Shown one piece after another: positions 1-9,277 of a stretch of DNA of 64,000 nt. The notes beneath the pieces are model-generated. The model ran no database searches and had not been told where the DNA came from. It saw only the letters and a list, made by a program, of their open reading frames with translations. Position 1 is the first letter of the stretch, and each line of letters starts with the position of its first letter. Source of the stretch: Halalkalibacter akibai JCM 9157 (GTDB lineage: Bacteria; Bacillota; Bacilli; Bacillales; Bacillaceae_D); the NCBI RefSeq assembly GCF_000513135.1, contig NZ_BAUV01000009.1:1-64000 (forward strand), written 5' to 3'. The position numbers were made by a program, and so were the translations under genes.

Positions 1-27
1 ATTATTGTGTAACTGGAGGAAATGATA

Positions 28-1146
28 ATGAACAGAGACAAACTTGAAACAATATTAGTACAATTAGGAAATCGTTCTGAAGATAGAACCGGGACGATTA
101 ATACACCGGTTTATTTTTCAACAGCATATAGACATACGGGCATTGGTGAATCAACTGGATATGATTATGCGAGAACTGGTAATCCAACACGTGAAGTTGT
201 TGAACAAGCCATTGCAAAATTAGAAGAAGGAGACCGGGGATTTGCATGCAGTTCAGGCATGGCTGCCATTCAAACTGTGTTATCATTATTTGAACAAGGA
301 GATGAAATATTAGCTTCCCAAGATTTATATGGTGGTACTTACCGATTATTTGAGCAAGGCTGGAACCGTTGGGGACTAACATTCTCTTTTGCTGATCCTA
401 GGAAGTTAGATCAATTTGAAAGTTGTATTACAGAGAAAACAAAGGCATTATTTATAGAAACGCCAACGAATCCACTTATGCAAGAAGCTTCAATACCTGA
501 TCTAGTTAAAATTGCACGTAAACACAGTTTGCTTTTAATTGTTGATAATACATTCTATACACCGTTATTACAACAGCCACTTGTAGATGGGGCAGATATT
601 GTTATACATAGTGCCTCAAAATACTTAGGTGGACATAATGACGTTATAGCTGGATTAATTGTAGCAAAAGGCCAGGAATTATGTGATAGAATTGCCTATT
701 ACCACAATGGAATTGGAGCTATTCTTTCTGCTTTTGATTCTTACTTGTTAATACGAGGAATGAAAACTCTGGCACTTAGAATGGAGAAGCATGAAGCTAA
801 TGCAAAAGCCCTCGTTAAATACCTTGAGGAACAAGAAGGGGTGACAGATGTTCTTTACCCAGGTAAAGGTGGAATGATTTCCTTTAGAATTTTACATGAA
901 ACATGGGTAAATCCTTTCCTTCAACAGCTAAAGCTTGTGTCGTTCGCGGAGAGCTTAGGTGGAGTTGAAAGTTTAATGACGTATCCTGCAACTCAAACTC
1001 ATATGGATATTCCTGAAGATATCCGAATTGCAAATGGGGTTTGTAATCGTCTCCTTCGTTTTTCAGTCGGTATTGAAAGAGAACTCGATTTAATTGCAGA
1101 TCTCGATCAAGCGTTTCGTTTTGTTAAAGAAAACATCAAGCTATAA
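28..1146 (+). CDS. metI: Cystathionine gamma-synthase / O-acetylhomoserine thiolyase MetI
   Basis: PLP enzyme of the Cys/Met metabolism family that joins an activated homoserine to cysteine (or sulfide) in methionine synthesis. The 372-residue protein is full length and closely resembles B. subtilis MetI from the N-terminal GNRSED through YPATQTHMDIPE to the C-terminal RLLRFSVGIE. The PLP-binding lysine is in SASKYLGGH, near residue 198. An ATG at 22 is in frame, but the GGAGGA at 15-20 lies 7 bases before the ATG at 28, so 28 is preferred. It is followed closely by yitJ and metH, forming a methionine operon. A leader (S-box in relatives) would lie upstream of the window and cannot be seen. 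Confidence 0.93.
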   Translation: MNRDKLETILVQLGNRSEDRTGTINTPVYFSTAYRHTGIGESTGYDYARTGNPTREVVEQAIAKLEEGDRGFACSSGMAAIQTVLSLFEQGDEILASQDLYGGTYRLFEQGWNRWGLTFSFADPRKLDQFESCITEKTKALFIETPTNPLMQEASIPDLVKIARKHSLLLIVDNTFYTPLLQQPLVDGADIVIHSASKYLGGHNDVIAGLIVAKGQELCDRIAYYHNGIGAILSAFDSYLLIRGMKTLALRMEKHEANAKALVKYLEEQEGVTDVLYPGKGGMISFRILHETWVNPFLQQLKLVSFAESLGGVESLMTYPATQTHMDIPEDIRIANGVCNRLLRFSVGIERELDLIADLDQAFRFVKENIKL

Positions 1147-1162
1147 CTTGGGAGGAGAAGAG

Positions 1163-2998
1163 ATGGGTCTTTTAGAAAAATTGGCAACACAAGTGTTAAT
1201 TGGTGACGGGGCGATGGGTACCTTGTTATATGAGCAAGGTGTTGACCAATGTTTTGAAGAAGTTAATGTAACCAATCCGGAAATCATCTTATCTGCTCAT
1301 CAAAGATATATAGAAGCCGGAGCAGATGTGATCCAAACGAATACCTATGCAGCAAATGCATTAAAGTTGGAAAAGTACGGATTAGAAACACAAGTTAGTG
1401 AGATTAATAAGAAAGCTGTTCAGATTGCCAAAACAGCTGCCACTGACAAAGTGTTCGTCTTAGGAACAGTAGGGGGAATAAGGCGTTTTCAATTAGAAGA
1501 ATGGAGTTTAGAAGAAATTGAGAAAGCTTTTTCTGAACAGGTAGACGCTCTCTTGTCTGAAGGTGTAGACGGTTTATTACTCGAAACTTTCTACGACCTA
1601 GAAGAAGCGAAAATGGCAGTACGACTTGTAAAGACCAAAACTAGTATTCCGATCATTATCAATCTTTCATTAGGGGAAGTTGGTGTGATGAATAGAGGTA
1701 TTTCTATTACGAATGCTTTTGACCAATTAACAGCGCTTGGTGCTAATGTAGTTGGTCTGAATTGCCGTACAGGTCCATTTCATATGCTACGTTCTTTTGA
1801 AACGATTCCACTTAGAGAAGATGTATATTTCTCAGCGTACCCGAATGCCAGTTTGCCTGATTACCGTGATGGACGTGTTTTTTATCAATCAAATGCAGAG
1901 TATTTTAAAGCGATGGGTGAAAAATTCATTGAACAGGGGATCCGCTTATTAGGAGGGTGTTGTGGTACAACCCCTGAACATATTAAAGCTTTCGCTGAAG
2001 TGAGACAGAATGTGAGACCTGTAACCTCAAAAGTGATTAGGCCATTAATTGAATTTAAAGAGGCTACTCAAATCAGAAGCAAGCAAACTCCTTTACCTGA
2101 AATCGTGAAGAAACGGAAATCAGTAATTGTTGAGCTGGATCCGCCGAAAAAGTTAAGTACAAAGAAGTTTATGGATGGTGCACAAGCTCTTAAGAATGCG
2201 GGTGTTGATGCTGTTACGATGGCTGATAATTCACTGGCATCACCTAGGGTGGATAATTTGGCATTAGGAGCAATGATCAAACAACAAATTGGCGTAAGAC
2301 CGTTAGTTCATATTACTTGTCGCGATCGTAACTTAATCGGATTACAATCCCATTTAATGGGGCTTCATGCGTTAGGAATTGATGATGTTCTTGCTATTAC
2401 AGGAGACCCGACGAAGATTGGCGATTTTCCAGGAGCCACATCGGTATACGATGTAAGCTCTTTTCAACTAATTTCTTTTATCAAACAATTAAATGAAGGA
2501 ATATCTTTTTCAGGTAAAGAGCTAGGGCAAAAAGCTAATTTTTCTATTGGAGCTGCCTTTAATCCAAACGTTCGTCACGTCGATAAAGCGGTCAAACGAA
2601 TGGAGAAAAAAATAGAGAGCGGTGCTGATTACTTTATGACGCAACCGATATACAGTGTAGAGCAAATTGAGACGCTCGCCTCTGAAACGAAGCATATTGA
2701 TAAACCGATCTATATTGGAATTATGCCTTTAACAGGAACCAGAAACGCAGAATTTTTGCACAATGAAGTTCCTGGAATCAAGTTGACCGATGAAATCCGT
2801 GCGGCTATGGCTGCATGTGGAGAAGATAGAGAAGCTTCAACAAGAGAAGGAATTGCAATTGCAAAATCACTAATTGATGCGACTCTTGCTCATTTTAATG
2901 GTATTTATTTGATAACGCCGTTTCTACGATATGAAATCACAGTTGAACTTACAAAATATATTGAATCTAAAAAATTAATGATTCAAGGACAAAGATAG
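1163..2998 (+). CDS. yitJ: Bifunctional homocysteine S-methyltransferase / methylenetetrahydrofolate reductase (YitJ type)
   Basis: Two-domain protein of 611 residues, matching the length of B. subtilis YitJ. Residues 1-290 form a homocysteine methyltransferase domain with the zinc ligands in GLNCRTG (near 200) and GGCCGTTPEH (near 265). Residues 310-611 form a MetF-type 5,10-methylene-THF reductase domain (ELDPPKK, then AITGDP). It supplies methyl-THF for the cobalamin-dependent MetH encoded next. The start is the ATG behind GGGAGGAGAAG at 1150-1160; the open frame extends back into metI without a better ribosome site. It is 16 bases after metI and 34 before metH, so the three are probably one transcript. 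Confidence 0.93.
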   Translation: MGLLEKLATQVLIGDGAMGTLLYEQGVDQCFEEVNVTNPEIILSAHQRYIEAGADVIQTNTYAANALKLEKYGLETQVSEINKKAVQIAKTAATDKVFVLGTVGGIRRFQLEEWSLEEIEKAFSEQVDALLSEGVDGLLLETFYDLEEAKMAVRLVKTKTSIPIIINLSLGEVGVMNRGISITNAFDQLTALGANVVGLNCRTGPFHMLRSFETIPLREDVYFSAYPNASLPDYRDGRVFYQSNAEYFKAMGEKFIEQGIRLLGGCCGTTPEHIKAFAEVRQNVRPVTSKVIRPLIEFKEATQIRSKQTPLPEIVKKRKSVIVELDPPKKLSTKKFMDGAQALKNAGVDAVTMADNSLASPRVDNLALGAMIKQQIGVRPLVHITCRDRNLIGLQSHLMGLHALGIDDVLAITGDPTKIGDFPGATSVYDVSSFQLISFIKQLNEGISFSGKELGQKANFSIGAAFNPNVRHVDKAVKRMEKKIESGADYFMTQPIYSVEQIETLASETKHIDKPIYIGIMPLTGTRNAEFLHNEVPGIKLTDEIRAAMAACGEDREASTREGIAIAKSLIDATLAHFNGIYLITPFLRYEITVELTKYIESKKLMIQGQR

Positions 2999-3032
2999 CG
3001 AAGGATATTTGGGGAGTGGAAAGGACGGACAT

Positions 3033-5024
3033 ATGGTTAAGTCATTATTTGAACAACAGCTTGAAAAGAAAATACTCGTTTTAGACGGCGCGATGGGTAC
3101 GATGCTTCAGCAGGCTAATTTAACGGCTGAAGATTTTGGAGGAGAAGAATATGAAGGGTGTAATGAATATTTAAATGAAACAGCACCTGATGTCATAGAC
3201 AAAATCCATCGTGCTTACTTAGAAGCTGGTGCAGACATTATTGAAACGAATACGTTCGGATCAACTGATATTGTGTTAGACGATTATGATTTAGGGTATA
3301 AAGCAGAAGAGTTAAGTCGAATGGCAACAGCAATTGCTAGAAAAGCGGCCGACGATTTTTCAACACCTGAATGGCCGAGATTTGTAGCAGGAGCTATGGG
3401 ACCAACGACAAAATCTTTATCTGTCACGGGTGGAACAACTTTCGAAAAATTAATTGATTCATACCACGAGCAGGCACGAGGCATTATTCGTGGTGGAGCA
3501 GACATTATGTTACTTGAAACTAGTCAAGATATGCGGAATGTAAAAGCTGGATATATAGGTATTGAGCGTGCTTTTAAAGAATTGAACGTGCAATTACCAA
3601 TCTTCATTTCAGGAACGATTGAACCGATGGGAACAACGTTAGCTGGTCAAAACATTGAAGCTTTTTATTTATCGCTTGAGCATATGAAACCGACTGTAGT
3701 TGGCTTGAATTGTGCGACAGGTCCTGAATTTATGAGAGACCATATTCGTTCCCTATCAGAACTCGCTACAACCTACACGAGTTGTTATCCAAATGCAGGC
3801 TTGCCAGATGAAGAAGGCCATTACCATGAATCTCCTGAATCTCTTGCCATTAAACTACGAGGTTTTGCTGAAAAAGGATGGCTAAATGTTGTCGGAGGGT
3901 GTTGTGGGACAACACCGGATCATATTCGAGCGATGGTTGATGCAACGAAAGACTTTGAGCCTAGAAAATTTAAAGAGTCTCACCCTCATGCAGTTTCAGG
4001 TATTGAACCTCTCATTTACGATGATAGTATGCGTCCTCTTTTTGTAGGAGAAAGAACAAATGTTATTGGTTCTCGTAAATTTAAAAGGCTTATAGCAGAA
4101 GGGAAATTTGAAGAAGCATCAGAGATAGCAAGGGCGCAAGTTAAAAGAGGAGCTCATGTTATTGACGCTTGTTTAGCTGATCCTGATCGTGATGAGATGG
4201 AAGATATGGAGCAGTTTCTGCAATTTTTGGTCAATAAAGTAAAAGTTCCTTTAATGATTGATTCAACAGATGAAAAGGTTATTGAAAAAGCTCTGACGTA
4301 CTCACAAGGAAAAGCGATTATTAACTCCATTAATTTAGAAGATGGAGAAGAACGCTTTGAAGCCGTAATCCCAATTGTTAAACGGTATGGAGCTGCGATC
4401 GTAGTAGGAACGATAGATGAAGAGGGGATGGCAGTAACAGCAGAAAGAAAATTGGCTGTTGCTATTCGTTCTCATGATCTTCTTGTTCATAAATATGGAC
4501 TGAAATCAGAGGATATTATCTTTGATCCGCTTGTCTTTCCAGTTGGAACAGGAGATGAACAATACATCGGTTCTGCCAATGCAACAGTTGAGGGCATTCG
4601 TTTAATTAAAGAAGCTCTTCCAAAATGTCTGACCATTTTAGGGGTGAGTAACGTTTCGTTTGGTTTACCACCAGTTGGTCGTGAAGTATTGAATGCTGTC
4701 TATTTATATCACTGTACTCAAGCGGGCTTGGATTATGCCATTGTAAACACTGAAAAACTTGAAAGGTATGCTTCTATTCCAGAGACCGAGAAGGAAATGG
4801 CGCAAAAGCTCCTTTTTGAAACAACCGATGAAAATCTAGCTGAGTTTACTGCTTTTTATCGTGGAAAGAAAGCGGAGAAAAAAGTTGATCACTCTAATCT
4901 AACTCTTGAAGAAAGATTAGCCTCGTATATTGTTGAAGGAACTAAAGAAGGACTTATTACAGATCTTGACCAAGCGTTAGCAACGTATGACGATCCTCTT
5001 GACATTATCAATGGACACTCATGA
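3033..5024 (+). CDS. metH: Cobalamin-dependent methionine synthase MetH, N-terminal reading frame
   Basis: First 663 residues of MetH, which transfers the methyl of methyl-THF to homocysteine through cobalamin. It holds the homocysteine-binding domain (zinc ligands in GLNCATG and GGCCGTTPDH, near 287), the pterin-binding domain (about 325-600, with FVGERTNVIGSRKF) and the start of the cobalamin-binding cap. A TTG at 3009 is in frame, but the ATG at 3033 has AAAGGA 7 bases upstream. The frame stops just after LDIING, where a complete MetH would continue. The rest is encoded in another frame from 5021. Joined, the two give about 1150 residues, a normal MetH length. Confidence 0.9.
   Translation: MVKSLFEQQLEKKILVLDGAMGTMLQQANLTAEDFGGEEYEGCNEYLNETAPDVIDKIHRAYLEAGADIIETNTFGSTDIVLDDYDLGYKAEELSRMATAIARKAADDFSTPEWPRFVAGAMGPTTKSLSVTGGTTFEKLIDSYHEQARGIIRGGADIMLLETSQDMRNVKAGYIGIERAFKELNVQLPIFISGTIEPMGTTLAGQNIEAFYLSLEHMKPTVVGLNCATGPEFMRDHIRSLSELATTYTSCYPNAGLPDEEGHYHESPESLAIKLRGFAEKGWLNVVGGCCGTTPDHIRAMVDATKDFEPRKFKESHPHAVSGIEPLIYDDSMRPLFVGERTNVIGSRKFKRLIAEGKFEEASEIARAQVKRGAHVIDACLADPDRDEMEDMEQFLQFLVNKVKVPLMIDSTDEKVIEKALTYSQGKAIINSINLEDGEERFEAVIPIVKRYGAAIVVGTIDEEGMAVTAERKLAVAIRSHDLLVHKYGLKSEDIIFDPLVFPVGTGDEQYIGSANATVEGIRLIKEALPKCLTILGVSNVSFGLPPVGREVLNAVYLYHCTQAGLDYAIVNTEKLERYASIPETEKEMAQKLLFETTDENLAEFTAFYRGKKAEKKVDHSNLTLEERLASYIVEGTKEGLITDLDQALATYDDPLDIINGHS
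5015..5024 (+). other. metH: Apparent one-base deletion (frameshift) in metH
   Basis: Reading aat gga cac tca tga ends the first metH frame. Adding one C after gga gives N-G-P-L-M-T-G-M-D-E, which runs directly into the second frame with family-typical sequence. The change is CC read as C. The protein is otherwise intact on both sides, so a base-calling error is more likely than a real mutation. Confidence 0.85.
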
Positions 5025-6484
5025 CGGGGATGGATGAGGTAGGGCGGTTATTTAATAATAATGAATTAATTGTCGCAGAGGTGCTTCAAAGTGCGGAGGT
5101 TATGAAAGCTTCGGTGGCTCACCTTGAACCATTTATGGAGAAAAAAGCGGATGATAATGGAAAAAGGAAAATCCTACTTGCAACTGTTAAAGGTGATGTT
5201 CATGATATTGGTAAAAACCTAGTTGAAATAATATTAGGGAATAATGGGTTTAAAATCGTGAACCTAGGTATAAAAGTCACTTCTCAAGAATTAATTGAAG
5301 CAGTAAGAAAAGAGAATCCAGATGCAATTGGGTTATCCGGTCTTCTTGTGAAATCTGCTCAACAAATGGTATTAACGGCTCAAGATTTACGTCAACAAGA
5401 AATATCAATACCAATTCTTGTTGGTGGCGCCGCTTTAACTAGAAAATTTACCGATACTAAAATAGCTGCTGAGTATGAAGGATTAGTATTATATGCTAAA
5501 GACGCGATGAATGGACTGGAGCTTGCTAATCGACTAGCAAAGCCTGAAGAACGTGTTCGATTAACTGATGAAATTGCAGAAGCGCGTGCGAAAAAGGAAG
5601 CTGTACGTTTACCTGAACGAAAACCAATTCTTGAACGAGTCATAGATGAAAATGCTAAATCTGACGTACGACGTGATGGACCTATTTTCACTCCAAGTGA
5701 TTTAGATGTTCATATTTTGCGTGATTATAAACTGTCTCATTTAGAACCATATATAAACATGCAAATGCTCCTTGGGCGTCATCTTGGTATTCAAGGGAAG
5801 GTCAGTAGGCTTTTGGAGGAAAAAGATGAAAGAACGGTGGAATTAAAAGAGAAAGTTGATGAATTTCTCGTTAAAGCCAAGCAAAATCAAGTGATCCAAG
5901 CTCATGGAATGTATCAATTTTTCCCGGCACAAGCAGATGGAAATGATATTGTTATTTATGACCCTAAAGATAAAACAACGGAGATTGAACGTTTTTCTTT
6001 TCCGCGTCAAACTCATAAACCGTTTCTTTGTTTAGCTGATTATATCCGACCTGTATCTAGTGGGGAAATTGATTACGTCGGATTCCTCGCTGTTACAGCT
6101 GGTCATGGTGTGAGGGAGCTTGCAGAACAAGCCAAACGTGATGGGGATTATCTTTATAGTCATCTAATACAAGCGGCAGCTTTAGAGATTGCAGAAGGTT
6201 TCGCAGAGCGAGTTCATCAGCAAATGCGAGATCGTTTGGGAATGCCGGATTCAGCTGATATGACGATGGAAGATCGTTTTTCTGCTAAGTATCAAGGGGT
6301 TCGCGTCTCATTTGGATATCCAGCTTGTCCTAATCTTGAAGATCAAGAGAAGTTATTTTCATTGTTAAAGCCAGAAAAAATTGGTATCTCCTTAACTGAA
6401 GGTTTTATGATGGAGCCAGAGGCATCGGTTACAGCAATGGTTTTTGCCCACCCAGAAGGCCGATATTTTAATGTTTTAGCTTAA
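5021..6484 (+). CDS. metH: Cobalamin-dependent methionine synthase MetH, C-terminal reading frame
   Basis: Carries the remaining MetH domains: the four-helix cap (GMDEVGRLFNNNELIVAEVL), the Rossmann-type cobalamin domain with the D-x-H-x-x-G motif (KGDVHDIG, near 58) and LVGGAALT, and the AdoMet-binding reactivation domain (about 200-487, with YPACPNLEDQEKLF). The ATG at 5021 is not a natural start, because it lies within the conserved cap and has no ribosome site. The piece belongs to the frame ending at 5024. A terminator follows. B. subtilis lacks this enzyme, so the organism makes or imports B12. Confidence 0.9.
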   Translation: MTGMDEVGRLFNNNELIVAEVLQSAEVMKASVAHLEPFMEKKADDNGKRKILLATVKGDVHDIGKNLVEIILGNNGFKIVNLGIKVTSQELIEAVRKENPDAIGLSGLLVKSAQQMVLTAQDLRQQEISIPILVGGAALTRKFTDTKIAAEYEGLVLYAKDAMNGLELANRLAKPEERVRLTDEIAEARAKKEAVRLPERKPILERVIDENAKSDVRRDGPIFTPSDLDVHILRDYKLSHLEPYINMQMLLGRHLGIQGKVSRLLEEKDERTVELKEKVDEFLVKAKQNQVIQAHGMYQFFPAQADGNDIVIYDPKDKTTEIERFSFPRQTHKPFLCLADYIRPVSSGEIDYVGFLAVTAGHGVRELAEQAKRDGDYLYSHLIQAAALEIAEGFAERVHQQMRDRLGMPDSADMTMEDRFSAKYQGVRVSFGYPACPNLEDQEKLFSLLKPEKIGISLTEGFMMEPEASVTAMVFAHPEGRYFNVLA

Positions 6485-6496
6485 AAATTTAAAATG

Positions 6497-6535
6497 AAAG
6501 TCCTTGTAAGATTTATACTTACAGGGGCTTTTTTG
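6497..6535 (+). terminator. Rho-independent terminator after metH
   Basis: AAGTCCTTGTAAG pairs with CTTACAGGGGCTT (including G-U pairs) and is followed by T6. It closes the metI-yitJ-metH operon. Confidence 0.85.
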
Positions 6536-6638
6536 ATTTGGTGAGAATGGATTAAATTCTTTTTTTAGGAGTGTTTAGGGAAGTTTTTAACTAAAAATTG
6601 TATAAAAAGAGTTTCCTAACAAACAATATTCATATCAA

Positions 6639-6667
6639 TCATGACCAAAAAAGGTTGTGTCATGAAA
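6639..6667 (+). repeat. Inverted repeat in the sleB upstream region
   Basis: TCATGAC (about 6639) and GTCATGA (about 6659) form a perfect 7-bp inverted repeat separated by about 13 bases, just before the sleB ribosome site (AGGAGG at about 6681). No T run follows, so it is not a terminator. It could be an operator or an mRNA hairpin; its role is unknown. The rest of 6536-6694 holds only AT-rich sequence in which I could not define a convincing sigma-G promoter. Confidence 0.35.
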
Positions 6668-6694
6668 CAGATAACATGACAGGAGGTCTACAAC

Positions 6695-7804
6695 ATGAAG
6701 CGTAATCTGTTTTCGTTTAAGATTCCATTAATGATGGCATTGATGTGCATCGCGTTAGTTAGTTATCAAGCGCCAACTTATGCTTTTACTGATCAAATCA
6801 TTCAAAGAGGCGCGACAGGCGACGATGTCGTTGAATTACAAGCAAGACTTCAATACAACGGTTTTTATAATGGCACTATTGACGGTGTCTATGATTGGGG
6901 GACATACTGGGCTGTCCGAAATTTTCAAAGTGAATTTGGACTAGAGGTAGATGGACTAGTAGGACCAAAAATGAAAGATATGCTAGAGCGTGCGACAAAT
7001 TATAATGAGGAATTTGTTAAAAAAGCTTTAAATGAAGGGCGTAGATTTACTCATTATGGTGGAACGCCAAAAGAAATTCAAAAAGGGCCAAAAGGAAGTA
7101 GAGATCAAAAAGCCCAACAACAAGGTCAACAACAGCAGGATCAGCAACAACAACAGCAAGGCCAACAGCAGCAACAACAACAACAGCAACAACAGCAACA
7201 GCAACAGCAACAACAACAACAACAACAACAGCAGCAACAAGGTCAGGAGCAAGGCCAGCAACAACAAGGTCAACAACAGGCCGAGCAACCAGATGCAACG
7301 CAACAACCGACAGGACAACCAGGTGCTGGTGCAGGACAAGCAACACAGCCAGAACCAACTCCAGGAGAACCTGTTCCGTATCCAGAACAACCTGAGGAAC
7401 AAGATAATGATGCGAATATTCAAAAGGCAACAAATGTTCCACCAGGATATTCAGAAAATGATATTCAACTAATGGCACAAGCTGTTTACGGTGAAGCACG
7501 AGGCGAACCTTATGTTGGCCAGGTAGCAGTAGCTGCAGTCATTATAAACCGTATAAATAGTCCAACTTTCCCTAATACGGTATCTGGAGTCATTTTTGAA
7601 CCAAGAGCTTTTACGGCAGTTGCCGATGGTCAAATATACATGACGCCAAATGAAACAGCACGCAGGGCCGTATTAGATGCGATAAATGGACAAGATCCTA
7701 CTGGAAATGCGATTTATTACTTTAATCCTGATACAGCTACATCTGGTTGGATATGGTCAAGACCGCAAATCAAGAAAATAGGAAAACATATTTTCTGTCA
7801 TTAA
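6695..7804 (+). CDS. sleB: Spore cortex-lytic enzyme SleB with polyglutamine linker
   Basis: Lytic transglycosylase deposited in the spore and activated at germination to degrade muramic-lactam cortex. Residues 1-30 are a secretion signal. A peptidoglycan-binding domain (about 33-96) targets cortex. The C-terminal 120 residues form the SleB/CwlJ catalytic domain with AQAVYGEARGE, which contains the catalytic Glu, and the ending IKKIGKHIFCH. Between them, about residues 135-235, lies a Gln/Pro/Gly linker including 26 consecutive Gln. Other SleB proteins have a shorter linker (B. subtilis SleB is about 305 residues). Start from the AGGAGG 8 bases before ATG. Its partner ypeB follows. Confidence 0.94.
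   Translation: MKRNLFSFKIPLMMALMCIALVSYQAPTYAFTDQIIQRGATGDDVVELQARLQYNGFYNGTIDGVYDWGTYWAVRNFQSEFGLEVDGLVGPKMKDMLERATNYNEEFVKKALNEGRRFTHYGGTPKEIQKGPKGSRDQKAQQQGQQQQDQQQQQQGQQQQQQQQQQQQQQQQQQQQQQQQQQGQEQGQQQQGQQQAEQPDATQQPTGQPGAGAGQATQPEPTPGEPVPYPEQPEEQDNDANIQKATNVPPGYSENDIQLMAQAVYGEARGEPYVGQVAVAAVIINRINSPTFPNTVSGVIFEPRAFTAVADGQIYMTPNETARRAVLDAINGQDPTGNAIYYFNPDTATSGWIWSRPQIKKIGKHIFCH
7105..7290 (+). repeat. CAA/CAG trinucleotide repeat (polyglutamine) in sleB
   Basis: Mixed CAA and CAG codons interrupted by a few Gly, Asp and Glu codons. The longest pure run is 26 Gln codons (7163-7240). On the other strand and in shifted frames this produces long artificial open frames rich in Leu, Val or Asn, which are not genes. 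Confidence 0.95.
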
Positions 7805-7822
7805 TTTTTGGAGGTGATTAGT

Positions 7823-9190
7823 GTGGTACGAAATTTTATCATTGGACTATTAGCAGTAGCTGTAGTAGCAACTGGTATTTGGGGCTTCCAAGAACGAGAG
7901 GAAAAACAAGTTCTTAAAGTCACTGCCGAAAACAATTATCAACGCGCCTTTCACGAGCTTGCTTTTCATATTGATCAAATCGAGGATCAATTAGGAGCAA
8001 CGTTAGCAATGAATTCAAGACGTCAGTTAACCCCGGCGCTAGCAGATGTTTGGCGTATCGTCAGTTTAGCTCAAGAGAACATTGGACAACTTCCTTTAAG
8101 TTCAGTTGAGTTAGGAAAAACAGAAGAGTTTTTATTTAAGCTGGGTCGTTTTAGTTATAGAACATCGATTCGTGATCTAGAAAAAGAACCATTAACAGAT
8201 AATGAGTATGAAACGTTACAAAAGCTATATGAATATTCTAAAGATATTCGTGAGGAAGTTAGGTATTCTCAAGCAATGATGATGGCGAATGGAGATCAAT
8301 GGATTGACATTGATGAAGAGTTGGCTGCTTCACACGAACCGCTAGATAATATGGTTGTTACTAATTTAGAAGTAATGAACAAGTCTATTGAAAGCTATAG
8401 CGAAACAGATTGGGGCGCAGGGCTCGCTGCTATTGATGATATCAATGGTGAGTTAAAGAATGCTTTAGATGGTGAACCAATTACTGAAGAAGAAGCGGAA
8501 CGAATAGCACGTGAATACCTTCAAGTTGGTGAACAAGCTACAGTTAATGTTTCTGAAACTGGGAATGGTTTGGCATATCCCGCTTACACAATTGTGATTG
8601 ATGATCCAGATCATGAAACTAATTATTATATGGATGTTAGTGTAAATGGAGGAGAACCAATTTGGTTTTTACAAGATCGTCAAATTAATGAACAGTCAAT
8701 TAGTTTAAATGAAGCCGTAGAGATAGCTAATGAATATCTTGAGGAAAATGGAAAAGAAAATATGCAACTAGTTGATTCTCGCCAGTATGATTCAATTGCG
8801 TTATTAGAGTTTGTGCATCTTGAAGATAATGTTCGTGTATACAATGATTTAATTTCATTAGAAGTAGCATTGGATGACGGAGATATTCTCGGTTATGAAG
8901 CTAAGGCTTATATAATTAACCATAAAGAACGTGATATACCTGAACCAGAGATAACGAGTGATGAAGCAAGAGAACGTTTAAACCCTCGTCTTGAGATCAT
9001 GGAAGACCATATCGCGGTAATTAAAAATGATTTAGGTGAAGAAGTGCTTTGTTATGAATTTTTGGGTGTGATTGACAACGATACGTACCGGATCTTTATA
9101 AACGCTGAAGATGGAGAAGAAGAAAAGGTAGATCGTTTAAATACTTCAGAACCTGTTTACGATTTTACGGATAATGGAGAAGAAGCATAA
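7823..9190 (+). CDS. ypeB: Germination protein YpeB
   Basis: Spore protein needed for localisation and stability of SleB. The 455-residue chain has one N-terminal membrane segment (FIIGLLAVAVVATGIWGF, about 4-22), a helical region and C-terminal PepSY-type repeats (about 220-440), matching the roughly 450 residues of B. subtilis YpeB. A TTG at 7808 is in frame, but the GGAGGTGAT at 7810-7818 points to the GTG at 7823. It is 18 bases after sleB, so the two are cotranscribed, as expected of proteins that depend on each other. The stop codon lies inside the following terminator stem. Confidence 0.93.
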   Translation: MVRNFIIGLLAVAVVATGIWGFQEREEKQVLKVTAENNYQRAFHELAFHIDQIEDQLGATLAMNSRRQLTPALADVWRIVSLAQENIGQLPLSSVELGKTEEFLFKLGRFSYRTSIRDLEKEPLTDNEYETLQKLYEYSKDIREEVRYSQAMMMANGDQWIDIDEELAASHEPLDNMVVTNLEVMNKSIESYSETDWGAGLAAIDDINGELKNALDGEPITEEEAERIAREYLQVGEQATVNVSETGNGLAYPAYTIVIDDPDHETNYYMDVSVNGGEPIWFLQDRQINEQSISLNEAVEIANEYLEENGKENMQLVDSRQYDSIALLEFVHLEDNVRVYNDLISLEVALDDGDILGYEAKAYIINHKERDIPEPEITSDEARERLNPRLEIMEDHIAVIKNDLGEEVLCYEFLGVIDNDTYRIFINAEDGEEEKVDRLNTSEPVYDFTDNGEEA

Positions 9191-9210
9191 GATGCTTCTT
9201 CTTTTTTTTC
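9177..9210 (+). terminator. Terminator overlapping the ypeB stop codon
   Basis: AGAAGAAGCAT and ATGCTTCTTCT form a perfect stem with loop AAG, followed by a run of T. The TAA of ypeB is in the apex. Confidence 0.88.
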
Positions 9211-9277
9211 TTTAATCATGAGATAATAAAAATATGTGAGTAACAGTTTAATTGTTTTTTTGGAAGGAGCAACAAGG

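Noticed and set aside
5021-6484. A separate cobalamin-binding protein gene downstream of metH
   Set aside because: Its start lies inside a conserved MetH domain, lacks a ribosome site and joins the previous frame by one added base.
7028-7499. Long open frames on both strands over the sleB repeat (rich in Leu, Val or Asn)
   Set aside because: They arise from reading the CAA/CAG repeat in other frames and have no ribosome site or family.
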